DNA of 64,000 nucleotides. Origin: Spirochaetaceae bacterium UBA5556. Lineage in GTDB: Bacteria > Spirochaetota > Spirochaetia > Treponematales > Rectinemataceae. The notes below the pieces were generated by a model that did not search any database, was not told the DNA's origin, and worked only from the letters and a program-made list of their open reading frames with translations. The stretch covers positions 124,001 to 188,000 of the forward strand of contig DIMW01000001.1 of NCBI GenBank assembly GCA_002425765.1, given 5' to 3'. The translations under genes were made by a program, and so were the position numbers. Below, in pieces: positions 27,756-37,934 of the stretch. The stretch's first letter is position 1. The number at the start of each line of letters is the position of its first letter.

Positions 27756-29273
27756 ATGTCTGAACCTAAAATTCTTGATTACAATAAAAATGAGGTGAGA
27801 GAACGCCTTTTGCGCGCCCTGAATGGTGCGACCAAGGACTGGACGAGTGCGGATCTCGCCCGTGCGACGGGTCTGCCGCTCGCGCAGATCAACTCCGAAA
27901 TGCCGGCGATCTCCGATGAATATCGCAGCAGACTAAAGGTATCGGAAAAAGGTGATGTGCTCTATTCGTTTCCTCAGGGGCTCAAAAGCAGGTACAGGGG
28001 TTTTGGGCCATCCATGCGAAGATTATGGAGAACGGTTTCGCGGGGAGCCGTGGCGGTAGGGAAGACACTCTTCAAGGTATGGATTTTGGTCACACTGTTT
28101 GGGTACTTCTTTTTGTTTATAGCGCTCGCGCTTGTTGCTCTCTTTGGGTCCGTCGTCCTGCAGCAAGGGGGAGGGTCGCGCGACCGTGGTGGCGACAGGA
28201 GAGGGGGAGGCCTCGGAGGACTCTGGCTCACGACGAATCTCTTCGACTCCATGATTCGTCTCTGGTTCTACGGTGAACTGTTCAAGAGTTCCGATGCGCG
28301 ATATCGTGATTCCTACGCTCGGCGCGAGCGCCACCCTCTGCATAAGGCAGTTTTTTCGCATGTCTTTGGAGACGGCGACCCGAACGCTGACTGGAACACC
28401 GTACTGAAGAAGGCTTTTGTCGCTTTTGTACAGACACACAAGGGCGTCATCACGTTGCCGGAATTTATGGCGATTTCCGGTTTGAGCCCCGAAGAGGCAC
28501 AGGACCGAATCACGCAATTTCTGGTCGAATTCGAAGGCAGCCCCGAAGTTTCAGAGAAGGGCGCGCTCTATTTCTTCTTTCCGTCCTTGCTGGCAAAGGC
28601 GTCTGAAGTCTCTTCATCGGCCGCGTCCACGTTTCCACTCAAGAAACTCAAGCGCTTTTCCTCTAATAACGCGAAAATGGACCGTAGCTTCCGGTGGGTT
28701 AATATCGTTAACCTGCTCTTCGGCTCGTATTATCTGGTGAACGCCATCAATGTCGGGACAAATGTCATCATTCAAACTTCACAGGGCATCGCTCTCAAGG
28801 GAGGCTGGACCTTCCTATATTCCTCTACGATCTATCTGATGTCCCAGATCGGGGTCTCCCAGCCCGCCGTGATGACCGCGTGGGTGTTGGGCGTCATGCC
28901 TTTGGCGTTCTCCGTATTGTTCTTCGGGATTCCCCTTGTCCGGTCGTGGCGTTTAAAGCGGGAAAACGAGGTGCTGAAGCGAGAGAACATGAGAAAAGTG
29001 CTCTATTCGGCGGTTCTTGCGAGTCCGCTCGGCTTTGATCACAGAGCGGTAGATCTGCCCTCCGAAGAAGTGCGTCCCTCCGCACCGGAAGCGGTGCAAG
29101 AGGAAGTGCGGCACCTCGCCGCATGGAGCTCCGGCGAAATAAGCGCCGAAGGTACATGGACTTTCAAGGATGTCGAATTTATCCAGGGAGAGGCCGAACA
29201 AGTGCGCGCTTCCATTCGCGAGGCCGACTATGCCCCTCAGAAAACCGTCTTTGACACCGATGCGAAAGTATAA
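27756..29273 (+). CDS. Membrane protein with two winged-helix-like domains, unknown function
   Basis: A 505-residue protein without a recognised family. Residues about 10-70 look like a small winged helix (TSADLARATGLPLAQINSEM, ending VSEKGDVLYSFP). A membrane helix follows near 110-135, then a Gly/Arg-rich linker. Residues about 215-285 repeat the helix-turn pattern (GVITLPEFMAISGLSPEEAQ, ending VSEKGALYFFFP). Two or three further membrane helices lie near 315-400, and the tail is acidic. Both soluble domains end in the same V-S-E-K-G-x-L-Y motif, suggesting duplication. ATG 27756 has AAGGAAAG upstream. Confidence 0.72.
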   Translation: MSEPKILDYNKNEVRERLLRALNGATKDWTSADLARATGLPLAQINSEMPAISDEYRSRLKVSEKGDVLYSFPQGLKSRYRGFGPSMRRLWRTVSRGAVAVGKTLFKVWILVTLFGYFFLFIALALVALFGSVVLQQGGGSRDRGGDRRGGGLGGLWLTTNLFDSMIRLWFYGELFKSSDARYRDSYARRERHPLHKAVFSHVFGDGDPNADWNTVLKKAFVAFVQTHKGVITLPEFMAISGLSPEEAQDRITQFLVEFEGSPEVSEKGALYFFFPSLLAKASEVSSSAASTFPLKKLKRFSSNNAKMDRSFRWVNIVNLLFGSYYLVNAINVGTNVIIQTSQGIALKGGWTFLYSSTIYLMSQIGVSQPAVMTAWVLGVMPLAFSVLFFGIPLVRSWRLKRENEVLKRENMRKVLYSAVLASPLGFDHRAVDLPSEEVRPSAPEAVQEEVRHLAAWSSGEISAEGTWTFKDVEFIQGEAEQVRASIREADYAPQKTVFDTDAKV

Positions 29274-29293
29274 GTACGTCACGGAATCAGGGT

Positions 29294-30253
29294 ATGAGCA
29301 GGCATCGATCGGAAGTACTTCAGCGTGGCTTTGTTGCGGCGCTTGTCTCCGCGATCAGCTTTTCCACCCTCAGCATCTTTGCCAAGATGCTCTACGCATT
29401 GGGATTTTCGGTGGCAGCCGCGCTTGCGTGGCGTTTTGTCGTTGCATCTCTCATCCTTTGGATTGTCGTCTATGTCCGCAAGTCTTTTCGAGGGCATTTT
29501 CAACTGCGCGCTCAGGATATTCAAGGGGCTGCGGAAGATCATTCCGCTGCGCGTAAGAGATTTTTTCGTGTTTTCTTGCTGGGACTCATCGGTTTCTCTC
29601 CGCAGGCCGGCCTCTTTTTCCTTACCGTGAAGATTTTGGACCCTGGAATCACGAGTCTGCTTTTGTATCTGTATCCATCCTTCGTATTTCTCATAAGTTT
29701 TTTGCTGAAGCGTCAAAAGCCCGACAGGATTCAGTCCTTTGCGCTCCTCCTATCCCTCGCCGGCTGCGTACTTACGTTCTGGCAGGCAGGTTCATATCCG
29801 ATTGCCGGATTAGTGCTGGGTGTGATCGTTGCGGTCACCTATGCGGTCTACCTTGTAGTGGGAGAGAGCCTTCTGCAGAATGTCGATTCTCTATGGGCCA
29901 CCGCCGTGATCATGACCGCCGCGGCGCTGGTGTATCTATGCATCTCGATAGGGAGCGAATCCTTCATCCTGCCCATTTCTCTGAAGCAGATTGCGCTCGT
30001 CCTCTGCATTGCGATTTTTGCCACGGTTGTTCCCATAGTCACGCTCTTTGTGGCAATGCAGCGCATCGGAGCGAGGGATACCTCCATAATCAGCACGGTT
30101 GAGCCGGTATGTACCAATATTCTCTCGCTGGTACTGTTCGGGGAACTTATGACAGTGCAACGCATCCTTGGAGGCGGCCTTATCCTTGCAGGCGTTGTTA
30201 TTCTGAACCGGTGGAGCTATTCCTCCCAGAGGAAAGATGCGGTTACCTCGTGA
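29294..30253 (+). CDS. EamA/DMT-family permease
   Basis: A 319-residue, ten-helix drug/metabolite transporter with two EamA repeats (about residues 12-145 and 165-310). The second repeat ends with the typical SLVLFGELMTVQRILGGGLILAGVVILN. A 20-residue polar insertion follows helix 2. Substrate is not predictable. The start lacks a clear ribosome site; it begins 20 bp after the previous stop and ends 12 bp from the convergent helicase gene. Confidence 0.85.
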   Translation: MSRHRSEVLQRGFVAALVSAISFSTLSIFAKMLYALGFSVAAALAWRFVVASLILWIVVYVRKSFRGHFQLRAQDIQGAAEDHSAARKRFFRVFLLGLIGFSPQAGLFFLTVKILDPGITSLLLYLYPSFVFLISFLLKRQKPDRIQSFALLLSLAGCVLTFWQAGSYPIAGLVLGVIVAVTYAVYLVVGESLLQNVDSLWATAVIMTAAALVYLCISIGSESFILPISLKQIALVLCIAIFATVVPIVTLFVAMQRIGARDTSIISTVEPVCTNILSLVLFGELMTVQRILGGGLILAGVVILNRWSYSSQRKDAVTS

Positions 30254-30265
30254 AAAGCGCCGGAA

Positions 30266-32440
30266 TCAATGTTCAACCCTTTCCAGCTTTTTTGTATATT
30301 TAGGAAAGAATTGAGCGACTTTTCCGGTTTCGAACTTCACAATGACGAGAGGCCCTGCGCTCTGCGATGGTGTCACTTTTATGACCGTTCCATTGCCGTA
30401 TTCATCGTGGTAGACCGTCATCCCCGGCACCCATTCGGGCTTTGTTTCGGGGCGGTAGTGTTGAGGCCCCAGTGCGCCCTGAGTATATCCCGTGTGGGGC
30501 ACCTGTCTTGAGGCTCCCCACAGCTCATAGAGCTCGGTATCGATTTCTGTCAGGAAGCGGCTTGGGAAGGTCTCGAACAGCCGCCCATGCAGCCGGCGCC
30601 AGCGGCAGGCAGTCAGATAGAGCTCTTCCTTTGCCCGCGTCACCGCGACATAGAACAGGCGCCGTTGCTCCTCGATATCGTCGCCCTCTTCCTCGTTGCG
30701 CGGGAAGAGCCCCTGTTCAAGGCCGGTGACAATCACGGCGGGGAATTCGAGGCCTTTGGTGTTGTGCATCGTGATCAGGGTGACGGCGTCGGCATTCGTG
30801 TCGTTTCTCTGCTGTGATTGATCGAGCATCACCGTATCCAGGAATTCCAAGAGGCCATCTTCGGAGAGGGGGGAGTCGGAAGCCGCGTTGACAAGCTCTT
30901 CGATATTTTCTTCCTTTTGCGTGCCCGAAATCTTGTCTTTGCCACGATAGAAATCGATGAGGCCGCTGTTCTTGGCAAAATCGGCGATGAGAGCGCCGAG
31001 CATGCCAGGATTTCCCTCATCATTCAGGCCCTTCCCGAGAGAGGACCTTGCCCCCTCGATGAGGGAAAGAAATTGTCTGAGCCCCTCTTTGCCCTTTCCA
31101 TGGGCTCCCTGTATCACTTTTTCTGAGGCCTTTAACAAATCAGAGTCATCTTGAAGTGCCGCCGCGACGATTTTTTCGATGGAGCTTGTCCCAATTCCTC
31201 TCGTCGGTTTATTCACGATGCGTTTAAAGGAAACCTCGTCCCTTGGATTGGCGAGAAAGGCCAGGAAGGCGAGCATGTCCTTGACCTCCTCGCGCTCATA
31301 AAAGCGAAGCGCGCCGACGATTCGGTACGGGATATCATAATGAGGAAAGAGGCGCTCAAAGCCGAGGGACTGCGCGTTCGTCCGGTACAGGATGGCGATG
31401 TCTCTCCAATGTCCGCCATGTTGCAGGTGTTGCCGGGCAATGTAGGCGCAGTACTCGATTTCCTGATCCTGGTCGTCGAGGATGGCCAGCCTCGGTTTTG
31501 TGCCTCCGAGTCGCGTGGCGAGCAGTTTTTTGCCGAGCCTCGATGCATTGTGCGAGACAATGCTGTGGGCAAGGTCGAGTATTTTCTGATGTGATCTGTA
31601 GTTGCGTTCAAGCTTTATCAGTTTGGTTTCCGGGAATACTGTCTGAAAGCTGAGTATGTTTCGGACTTCCGCCCCACGGAAACGGTAGATCGACTGATCG
31701 TCGTCGCCGACAACGCAGAGCATGGCCTCAGGGCTGGCAAGCTGTTGCAGAAGCCTGAACTGGGCGACATTTGAATCCTGATACTCATCGACGAGGATGA
31801 CCCTGAAGCGCTGTTGTGTACGCGACCGAATCGCTTCGTCTTTTTCGAGGAGCCGCGCGGGCATCAGGATCAGATCGCCAAAATCGACATTGCCGGTGGC
31901 CCGCAGTCTCTCTTCGTACGCGGCATAAATACGCCGAAACTCGGGATGCTGGCTGACGAAGCCGAGGTTCGGGGCGTCCGGAGGCAGACCGTAATCCTTG
32001 GCTTTCGCGATCAGAAACGCGTAGTCACCGCAGTCCCTCTTGGAGAATGTCGGGAATATGGAGTGCACGAGTTCGGCGGAATCATCATCGTCGTAGATGG
32101 TGAACTCGCGCTTTAAATCGAAGGCCTGCGCGTTGCGCCGCATGAACCAGGCGCCGAACGAGTGGAATGTCCGGATGATGGCCCGTTCGCAGGCCGGCTC
32201 GATGCCCATGGCCCGTTCGCGCATTTCATTCGCGGCCTTGTTCGTAAACGTCACCGCGAGAATCGATTCGGGCAGAACATGTTTTTCCCGCACGAGATAG
32301 GCGATTTTTGTCGTGATGACTCTTGTCTTGCCAGTTCCGGCTCCAGCAAGGATGAGAAGCCGGTTTCCCTCATGGCAGACCGCTTCGAGCTGTTCAGGAT
32401 TGAGCCCCTGCAGATACTCAGGAATTTGGCCGGACATCAT
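30266..32440 (-). CDS. UvrD/PcrA/Rep-type DNA helicase
   Basis: A 724-residue SF1A 3'-5' helicase. Motif Q/I: LNPEQLEAV and LILAGAGTGKT; Ia: AVTFTNKAANEMRER; II: ILVDEYQDSN; III: VVGDDDQSIYRFRGA; IV: LERNYRSHQKIL; V: LITMHNTKGLEFPAVIVTG; VI: LFYVAVTRAKEELYL. The C-terminal Tudor-like domain (MTVYHDEYGNGTVIKV) is PcrA/UvrD-like and probably contacts RNA polymerase. Its ATG overlaps the rimO stop (ATGA). Confidence 0.94.
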   Translation of the reverse strand: MMSGQIPEYLQGLNPEQLEAVCHEGNRLLILAGAGTGKTRVITTKIAYLVREKHVLPESILAVTFTNKAANEMRERAMGIEPACERAIIRTFHSFGAWFMRRNAQAFDLKREFTIYDDDDSAELVHSIFPTFSKRDCGDYAFLIAKAKDYGLPPDAPNLGFVSQHPEFRRIYAAYEERLRATGNVDFGDLILMPARLLEKDEAIRSRTQQRFRVILVDEYQDSNVAQFRLLQQLASPEAMLCVVGDDDQSIYRFRGAEVRNILSFQTVFPETKLIKLERNYRSHQKILDLAHSIVSHNASRLGKKLLATRLGGTKPRLAILDDQDQEIEYCAYIARQHLQHGGHWRDIAILYRTNAQSLGFERLFPHYDIPYRIVGALRFYEREEVKDMLAFLAFLANPRDEVSFKRIVNKPTRGIGTSSIEKIVAAALQDDSDLLKASEKVIQGAHGKGKEGLRQFLSLIEGARSSLGKGLNDEGNPGMLGALIADFAKNSGLIDFYRGKDKISGTQKEENIEELVNAASDSPLSEDGLLEFLDTVMLDQSQQRNDTNADAVTLITMHNTKGLEFPAVIVTGLEQGLFPRNEEEGDDIEEQRRLFYVAVTRAKEELYLTACRWRRLHGRLFETFPSRFLTEIDTELYELWGASRQVPHTGYTQGALGPQHYRPETKPEWVPGMTVYHDEYGNGTVIKVTPSQSAGPLVIVKFETGKVAQFFPKYTKKLERVEH

Positions 32441-33768
32441 GGTGTGGTAGTATACTCTAAAACGGCGTTAAAATCGACGCCATTCACGGAGATTATGCGC
32501 GCCTCGACGACCGTGCCAGGCCTCAGTGCGGCGTGAATGAGGGTGACGCCGTCTACGTCCGGGGCCTGCATCCAGCCTCGCCCTATGCTGAGTTCCTCGT
32601 GGTTGAAAGTTTCCTCGACAATGAAGCGGTCATTCGCACCGACAAAGCGTTTCAGTCTCTCGGCGGTGATCGCGACCTGAGCCTCTTCGACGAGCGCTTT
32701 TCTTTTTTGAGCGACGGATTTCGGCACTCGGTTTTTCATGCCATATGCGGGTGTATTCTCTTCCCGCGAATACGCAAAGGCCCCGAGCCAGTCGAGCTGT
32801 GCCGCCCCCTGAAAATCCAGGAGGGTGGCGAAATCGGCCTCTGTCTCTCCTGGGAATCCGACGAGGAGGGTGGAACGGATCATCGCGGAGGGCAATTCGG
32901 CCCGTATCCGTCCGATGAGCTCAAGATATGCTTCCGCGGCCCCCCGGCGGTTCATGCTCCGGAGCAGGGATGCCGACGCATGCTGAAAAGGCAGGTCGAA
33001 ATAGGGGGCGAAGCGTCCGTCCCCCTTAATAATCGGCAATATTTCGTATGGAAAATGATCCGGATGGATATAGAGCACGCGCACGCGGAAATTTTCTTTA
33101 ATTTTGGCGAGTGCGCCGAGCAGGTCGGGGAGCATGCACCGCTCCTCTAGGTCTCTGCCATAGTTGCCGAGGTCCTGTCCGACGAGGACGATCTCAAAGA
33201 CTCCTCTGTCGATCAGAGACTGTGCCTCGGAGACAATATCCGCGATGTTTCTTGAGCGCAGCTCGCCTCGGATAAGCGGAATCGCGCAGTAGCTGCAGTG
33301 GTTCGAACAGCCTTCGGTGATTTTTATGTGGGCTGTACCCGGATAATCGAAAAGTGTCGTGCGGGGATAATAGGGAAGGGGCATATGCCTCTGCTGAGGC
33401 GTGTCGAGAATCACCCGTGTACCGTGCGCGATTTTTTTGACGGTTTCCGGTATCAGCGAGAGGTCGCCGTTGCCGAGAACGCCATCCGCTTCTGGTAGCT
33501 CGGCAAAGAGCGCATCGGGGTAGCGCTGGGAGAGGCATCCGGCCGCGATCACTTTTTTTCCCGGCCAGCGCTTTTTGGTGTCGACAATGGCGCCGATCGA
33601 TTCTTTTTTCGCCTCTTCAATGAAACCGCAGGTGTTTACGATTATGACATCGGCAAGCTCTGGTGATTCCGTGGCGAAGAATCCCGCGTCGATGAGGCGG
33701 GAACTGATCTCCTCTCCATCTACTTGGTTTTTCGCACAGCCGTGCTGATCGATATAGAATGTGGGCAT
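32437..33768 (-). CDS. rimO: Ribosomal protein S12 methylthiotransferase
   Basis: A 443-residue radical SAM methylthiotransferase acting on the S12 aspartate. The UPF0004 cluster ligands are Cys11, Cys47 and Cys78. The SAM cluster is Cys154, Cys158 and Cys161 (GCSNHCSYC). A TRAM domain closes the protein. The usual first motif LGCPKN is DQHGCAKNQ here. GAGGAAA lies before ATG 33768. It is co-transcribed with the helicase downstream and the RodZ-like gene upstream. Confidence 0.94.
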   Translation of the reverse strand: MPTFYIDQHGCAKNQVDGEEISSRLIDAGFFATESPELADVIIVNTCGFIEEAKKESIGAIVDTKKRWPGKKVIAAGCLSQRYPDALFAELPEADGVLGNGDLSLIPETVKKIAHGTRVILDTPQQRHMPLPYYPRTTLFDYPGTAHIKITEGCSNHCSYCAIPLIRGELRSRNIADIVSEAQSLIDRGVFEIVLVGQDLGNYGRDLEERCMLPDLLGALAKIKENFRVRVLYIHPDHFPYEILPIIKGDGRFAPYFDLPFQHASASLLRSMNRRGAAEAYLELIGRIRAELPSAMIRSTLLVGFPGETEADFATLLDFQGAAQLDWLGAFAYSREENTPAYGMKNRVPKSVAQKRKALVEEAQVAITAERLKRFVGANDRFIVEETFNHEELSIGRGWMQAPDVDGVTLIHAALRPGTVVEARIISVNGVDFNAVLEYTTTP

Positions 33769-33833
33769 TGATATTTCCTCATTTTGAAGGCGTTAGGCGG
33801 TGAGATCTATTACAGCCATTTTTCACCGCCAGT

Positions 33834-35360
33834 TCAGTCCAGGGGCATGGCGACCATTGCCCAGCCGCCCTGAGTGTTCGACCATGTCAGGCGCTGCACG
33901 GCGATTTCTCCTGGACCTCCCATCACGAGTTCCGTCGATTTGCCCGCGGATTGGAAGACGCTCACTTTTACCGCCTGGGCGTTCGCCGTCCAGAAGGTGA
34001 TGCCGTTTGAGGCGTTGACAGTGACGGATTCTCCCTTGCGGTAGTATTTTTCCACCCATTCTTTTCTGTCCGCCTCGTAGCGGAACAGTACCGGCGACAT
34101 AAAGCTGATATTGACGTAGAAAGGATGTGGTCCCCCCGAACTTCTGAAAAGAACTACGGGCGCCGCCTGTTCCTGTGATGCCTGGCCTGCGGGCGTGGCC
34201 TGCGCGCCCTGAGGCGCGGCGGCTGTGCCAGGCTCCACGGGCACACTGATGTCCCCGGAGGATTCCGATTGAGAGAGCGCCTCTTTTACGTCGAAGTGCA
34301 CGAGAGCGCCATTTTGTGACTCATTTGGGGCATAGTCTTTTACCGTGGCGATGAGCCGTTCATTGTCGGCGGAGGGATTTATCACGGTCTCCTCATTCAG
34401 GCCTGCCGTCAAAGTTCCATAAGGAGTATCGAAGGCCACTTTGTCTCTAATTGACTTGAGGGTGATCGATATAAAATCATCTCCGAGCGGTAGGTAGACC
34501 TTATCTTGAGGGTATAGGCGCTGCTCGAACGGCAAGCCCTCCGCACGGTATTCTGCCGACGGATGACTTGTCCCGACGGGCAATTTGAGTTTTGGCACAA
34601 TACTGATCGCCGCGATGATGAGCACAATGCCCACAAGAACGAAGGGTAGCATTCTCCCCGCCTGAATATGGATGCTTTTGCTTTTTAGAGGTTTTTCTGT
34701 CTCTGATCTGGAAAGATGTTGGGCTTCCGGGGTCTGTGACGCCTGGCCCGAGGGCGGGCTACCTTCCTTGAACTCTACCGCATAATGGCTGGCTTCGTCG
34801 CCACCGACCCTCTTTTCCTGAATATCAGGTCTTGCATTGTGCCTTTTTTTCCCCGTGTTCTTTCTTTTTGCTGATGAGGACGACGTACGATTTTCTTCCC
34901 CCTCCGCCTCTGAGAAGAGGGAAGGCGTCTGGTCGGTTTCTTCTTCTTTGGAAGAGGGGCCTCGAGGCATATCCTGCGCCTGAGCAGGATGGTCTTTGTC
35001 TGATTCTCCGGTTGAAGGAGAGGGGACAGAGGCTTGAGATTCTGTTATTGGGGTGCTTTCGGAAATATTCGAAGTTTTTACCTCAGGAGAAAATGCGAGG
35101 CCCTCGGATTGCTCCTCCGATCCTTGCGGTGCCTCGCTCTGCCGATAGCGGGTCACTATTTGCATGGCGTCAAGGCCAAGGAATTCGGCATAATTTCTTA
35201 GAAAGCCGAGGATGTACACTTCGCCGGGGAAGCCCTCAAAGTTGTCGCTCTCGATGCCTTGCAAAAAGCGCTTGCTTATATTGGTCTCATCCGACACCTG
35301 ATCCAGTGTGAGTCCCTTTCCCAAGCGGGCATCGCGAAATACACTCCCAACCTTTCCCAT
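33834..35360 (-). CDS. RodZ-like HTH membrane protein
   Basis: A 508-residue bitopic membrane protein. Residues 5-72 are a Cro/C1-type helix-turn-helix with the RodZ pattern (GLTLDQVSDETNISKRFLQG, then EVYILGFLRNYAEFLGLD). A long, polar, low-complexity linker runs to about 235. One membrane helix spans 237-256. The periplasmic part ends in a beta-rich domain like RodZ's DUF4115. RodZ links MreB to the envelope in cell-shape control; that role here is inferred. ATG 35360 follows AGGGGG. It sits between a LolA-like gene and rimO. Confidence 0.83.
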   Translation of the reverse strand: MGKVGSVFRDARLGKGLTLDQVSDETNISKRFLQGIESDNFEGFPGEVYILGFLRNYAEFLGLDAMQIVTRYRQSEAPQGSEEQSEGLAFSPEVKTSNISESTPITESQASVPSPSTGESDKDHPAQAQDMPRGPSSKEEETDQTPSLFSEAEGEENRTSSSSAKRKNTGKKRHNARPDIQEKRVGGDEASHYAVEFKEGSPPSGQASQTPEAQHLSRSETEKPLKSKSIHIQAGRMLPFVLVGIVLIIAAISIVPKLKLPVGTSHPSAEYRAEGLPFEQRLYPQDKVYLPLGDDFISITLKSIRDKVAFDTPYGTLTAGLNEETVINPSADNERLIATVKDYAPNESQNGALVHFDVKEALSQSESSGDISVPVEPGTAAAPQGAQATPAGQASQEQAAPVVLFRSSGGPHPFYVNISFMSPVLFRYEADRKEWVEKYYRKGESVTVNASNGITFWTANAQAVKVSVFQSAGKSTELVMGGPGEIAVQRLTWSNTQGGWAMVAMPLD

Positions 35361-35387
35361 CACCGCCCCCTGCGCCTGTGGTTTCTC

Positions 35388-36074
35388 TTACTGGAACAAG
35401 AAATTGTTGTACACATTTGCACTCGCGGGTGCATCATAGGCAAACATATCCTCATGTATCCCCTGATTCAGCTTTATGTTCTGAAAATCGAAGGCGATCT
35501 TGTCGTTCGAGACAGTCCATCCCTCCAGCCTGCGGATGAGCATTGTATCGGCACTCACCGATAGCCGGATATTCTTATATCCTTCGGATACACTCTTCCT
35601 CGATAGCATCAGCCGGTACACCTGTTCATTTGAGCCAGGGTCAAGGGGTTCCTGATTCGGACTGTGCTCCCATCCGATGGTATAATTGCGCCGGAGCAGT
35701 GAGAGGCCCTCTTTTGATGCCAGCGTCGCTGTTCCCATGGAGACCCCCTGATCGCCCGCGTCCTGCCGGAGCACCGCCCGATACTGCGGCAGATACACAA
35801 GAAGCGTTGTACCGTCGAATACGATGACCTGGTCGGCAGGTTGAGAGAAATCGATGCGCAGAAGGCTCGGCGACTTAAATATGAGACTTCCTGTCATGGG
35901 TTGATGCCCCGCGGTGATCTGCACGTCCGCCTGATAGTCGTTGACCGTAGCGTATTTGTCGGCGAGCCGCGCGAAAAATTGATCCGCGGTGAGCAGGGTC
36001 TGGGCACCCGCGTCCACCGCGCTTAGAAGTCCGACGACTAACAATACGATGACGACGGATTTTGTCTGTTTCAC
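35388..36074 (-). CDS. LolA-like periplasmic lipoprotein carrier
   Basis: A 228-residue secreted protein with a signal peptide ending near DAGA-Q (about residue 24). The mature part shows the LolA/LolB fold pattern: [54 protein letters not shown]. LolA carries lipoproteins across the periplasm in diderms. The GTG start overlaps the phosphofructokinase stop as GTGA, so translation is probably coupled. Confidence 0.83.
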   Translation of the reverse strand: MKQTKSVVIVLLVVGLLSAVDAGAQTLLTADQFFARLADKYATVNDYQADVQITAGHQPMTGSLIFKSPSLLRIDFSQPADQVIVFDGTTLLVYLPQYRAVLRQDAGDQGVSMGTATLASKEGLSLLRRNYTIGWEHSPNQEPLDPGSNEQVYRLMLSRKSVSEGYKNIRLSVSADTMLIRRLEGWTVSNDKIAFDFQNIKLNQGIHEDMFAYDAPASANVYNNFLFQ

Positions 36075-37732
36075 GAGTGTTGCTCCAATTGTAATGTTAT
36101 GGATGGAGCGTCGGTGATCGCGGGGGGACCGAAGTACTGGATGCCGCCGGGGATTCTATACTCCGATGAGAGAGCCCATTTGTCACGCACCGCCGCAAAA
36201 GCCTTGAAAGGCTTTCCATCGAGATCGATGAGCGCTTTCTTTATCACGGGCTTCTCTTTCCCGTGCCGGTGCTCGATATTCATCAGGGAGACGATCGGAA
36301 TGCCCCCGGGAAGCCAGTCTTTAGGGTGCCCCGTAAGATTTCGGATCGCGGCGATATATCCTGTGAGTCTGTGCAGTATGAGCAGACACGCATCATAGCC
36401 GAGGGAATAACAATAGTCGGCATCAAAATTCGAAGGGAACGCGCAACGTCCTTCATACCCGAAGAAATGGGTCTGGTAATCAAATTTCCCCTTATAAGCC
36501 CCTGAGACGGCCATCTCCTGCAGTTTACGGGAAGTCATCTCGACGAGCAGTTTTTCCGTCTCGATCCTTGATACTTGGACATTCCCATGAGGATCTCTGT
36601 CCCAGCAGAGCTGCGTCTGTATCGATTCCGGAAGAGTTGAGAACAGCTGGGCGCTCTCCGGAGACAGGTGCGAGAGGATGAATGCCCGCTGTGCCTCTCC
36701 TTTTGCCAATGCTTCGTATTTGGCCCCCGCCACGGCGATGATGTCATTGATCTGGGCGATGAGCGCTTTGATTTCGGGAATGAACTCGATGAGCCCCTCA
36801 GGGACGATGATGACGCCGAAGTTTTCGCCTTTTGCCGCGCGAGCCGCTATGGCATCCGCGATTATTTCGACAATCTGGGAGAGGCTCATCTGTCTGGCCT
36901 CCACCTCTTCTGAGATGAGGGCGACGTTCGGCCTCGTCTGGAACGCGCATTCGAGAGCGATGTGCGAGGCGGAGCGTCCCATCAGTTTTATAAAATGCCA
37001 GTATTTGCGGCCGGAAGCGGCATCCCTGCATATGTTCCCGATGAGCTCGGAGTATACTTTTGTGGCGGTGTCAAATCCAAACGAGGCCTCAATCCACTCA
37101 TTTTTCAGATCCCCGTCAATAGTCTTCGGTACACCGACCACCGTGAGAGGAGCTCCTTTTTGAATAAAATATTCGGAGAGAAGCGCGGCGTTCGTATTGG
37201 AGTCATCCCCGCCAATCACGACGAGCGCGTCCAGATTGAGCCGCTTGGCGTTATCGAAAGTTCTTTCAAGTTGTTCCGGTGTCTCAATCTTCGTTCTGCC
37301 TGAGCCGATGATATCGAATCCGCCGGTATTGCGGTATTGATCCACTATCTCCGATGTCAATTCTATGTATTTGCCATCGATGAGCCCGGATGGGCCGCCC
37401 TTGAAGCCGAGGAGTTTTGATTGAGGGTTGGCCTTTTTAAGCGCGTCGAAAAGACCGGCTATAACATTGTGGCCGCCCGCGGCCGGGCCCCCGGAGAGAA
37501 TAACGCCAACGGTGAACGCCTTTTCCTCGAGAGCTCCTTCGCCCCTGATGAATTTTATCGCCGGCTTTCCATAGCTGTTGGGGAAGGTTTTCCTCAATGT
37601 CTCCCGGTCTTTTTCAGGTTCGACAGCTTCGGTGGGGAGTGCCTTAATGTTCAATACCGGTTCAAAGAAGATTTCTGGTACTTTGGGAACGTATGCATAC
37701 CGTGCTGTGTGAAGCGGAGACTGTTCGAGCAT
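36071..37732 (-). CDS. pfp: PPi-dependent phosphofructokinase (diphosphate-fructose-6-phosphate 1-phosphotransferase)
   Basis: A 553-residue long-form enzyme, the reversible glycolytic step using pyrophosphate rather than ATP. Landmarks are [39 protein letters not shown] (GGDD, the PPi-type signature where ATP enzymes have GGDG), [12 protein letters not shown] and [13 protein letters not shown]. This large type is characteristic of spirochaetes, chlamydiae and plants. AGAGGT precedes ATG 37732. It heads the minus-strand operon that continues through lolA-like and rodZ-like genes. Confidence 0.95.
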   Translation of the reverse strand: MLEQSPLHTARYAYVPKVPEIFFEPVLNIKALPTEAVEPEKDRETLRKTFPNSYGKPAIKFIRGEGALEEKAFTVGVILSGGPAAGGHNVIAGLFDALKKANPQSKLLGFKGGPSGLIDGKYIELTSEIVDQYRNTGGFDIIGSGRTKIETPEQLERTFDNAKRLNLDALVVIGGDDSNTNAALLSEYFIQKGAPLTVVGVPKTIDGDLKNEWIEASFGFDTATKVYSELIGNICRDAASGRKYWHFIKLMGRSASHIALECAFQTRPNVALISEEVEARQMSLSQIVEIIADAIAARAAKGENFGVIIVPEGLIEFIPEIKALIAQINDIIAVAGAKYEALAKGEAQRAFILSHLSPESAQLFSTLPESIQTQLCWDRDPHGNVQVSRIETEKLLVEMTSRKLQEMAVSGAYKGKFDYQTHFFGYEGRCAFPSNFDADYCYSLGYDACLLILHRLTGYIAAIRNLTGHPKDWLPGGIPIVSLMNIEHRHGKEKPVIKKALIDLDGKPFKAFAAVRDKWALSSEYRIPGGIQYFGPPAITDAPSITLQLEQHS

Positions 37733-37934
37733 CTATCATACCTCTTTGAAAAAATGTCATATATATTTTACTGTTTTGGCCCTGCGTTGAAAAGAGTACC
37801 TGGAGTCTCTCACAGGAGTTTTCATGGCGGCATGGTGTCCGTAATGAATAAAAGAGTAAGGATCTTTGTTGCCCGAATACATTTCTTTCTTCACAGGCGG
37901 GCAGAGAATGCCGATAAATAAAGCGGGACAGTAT

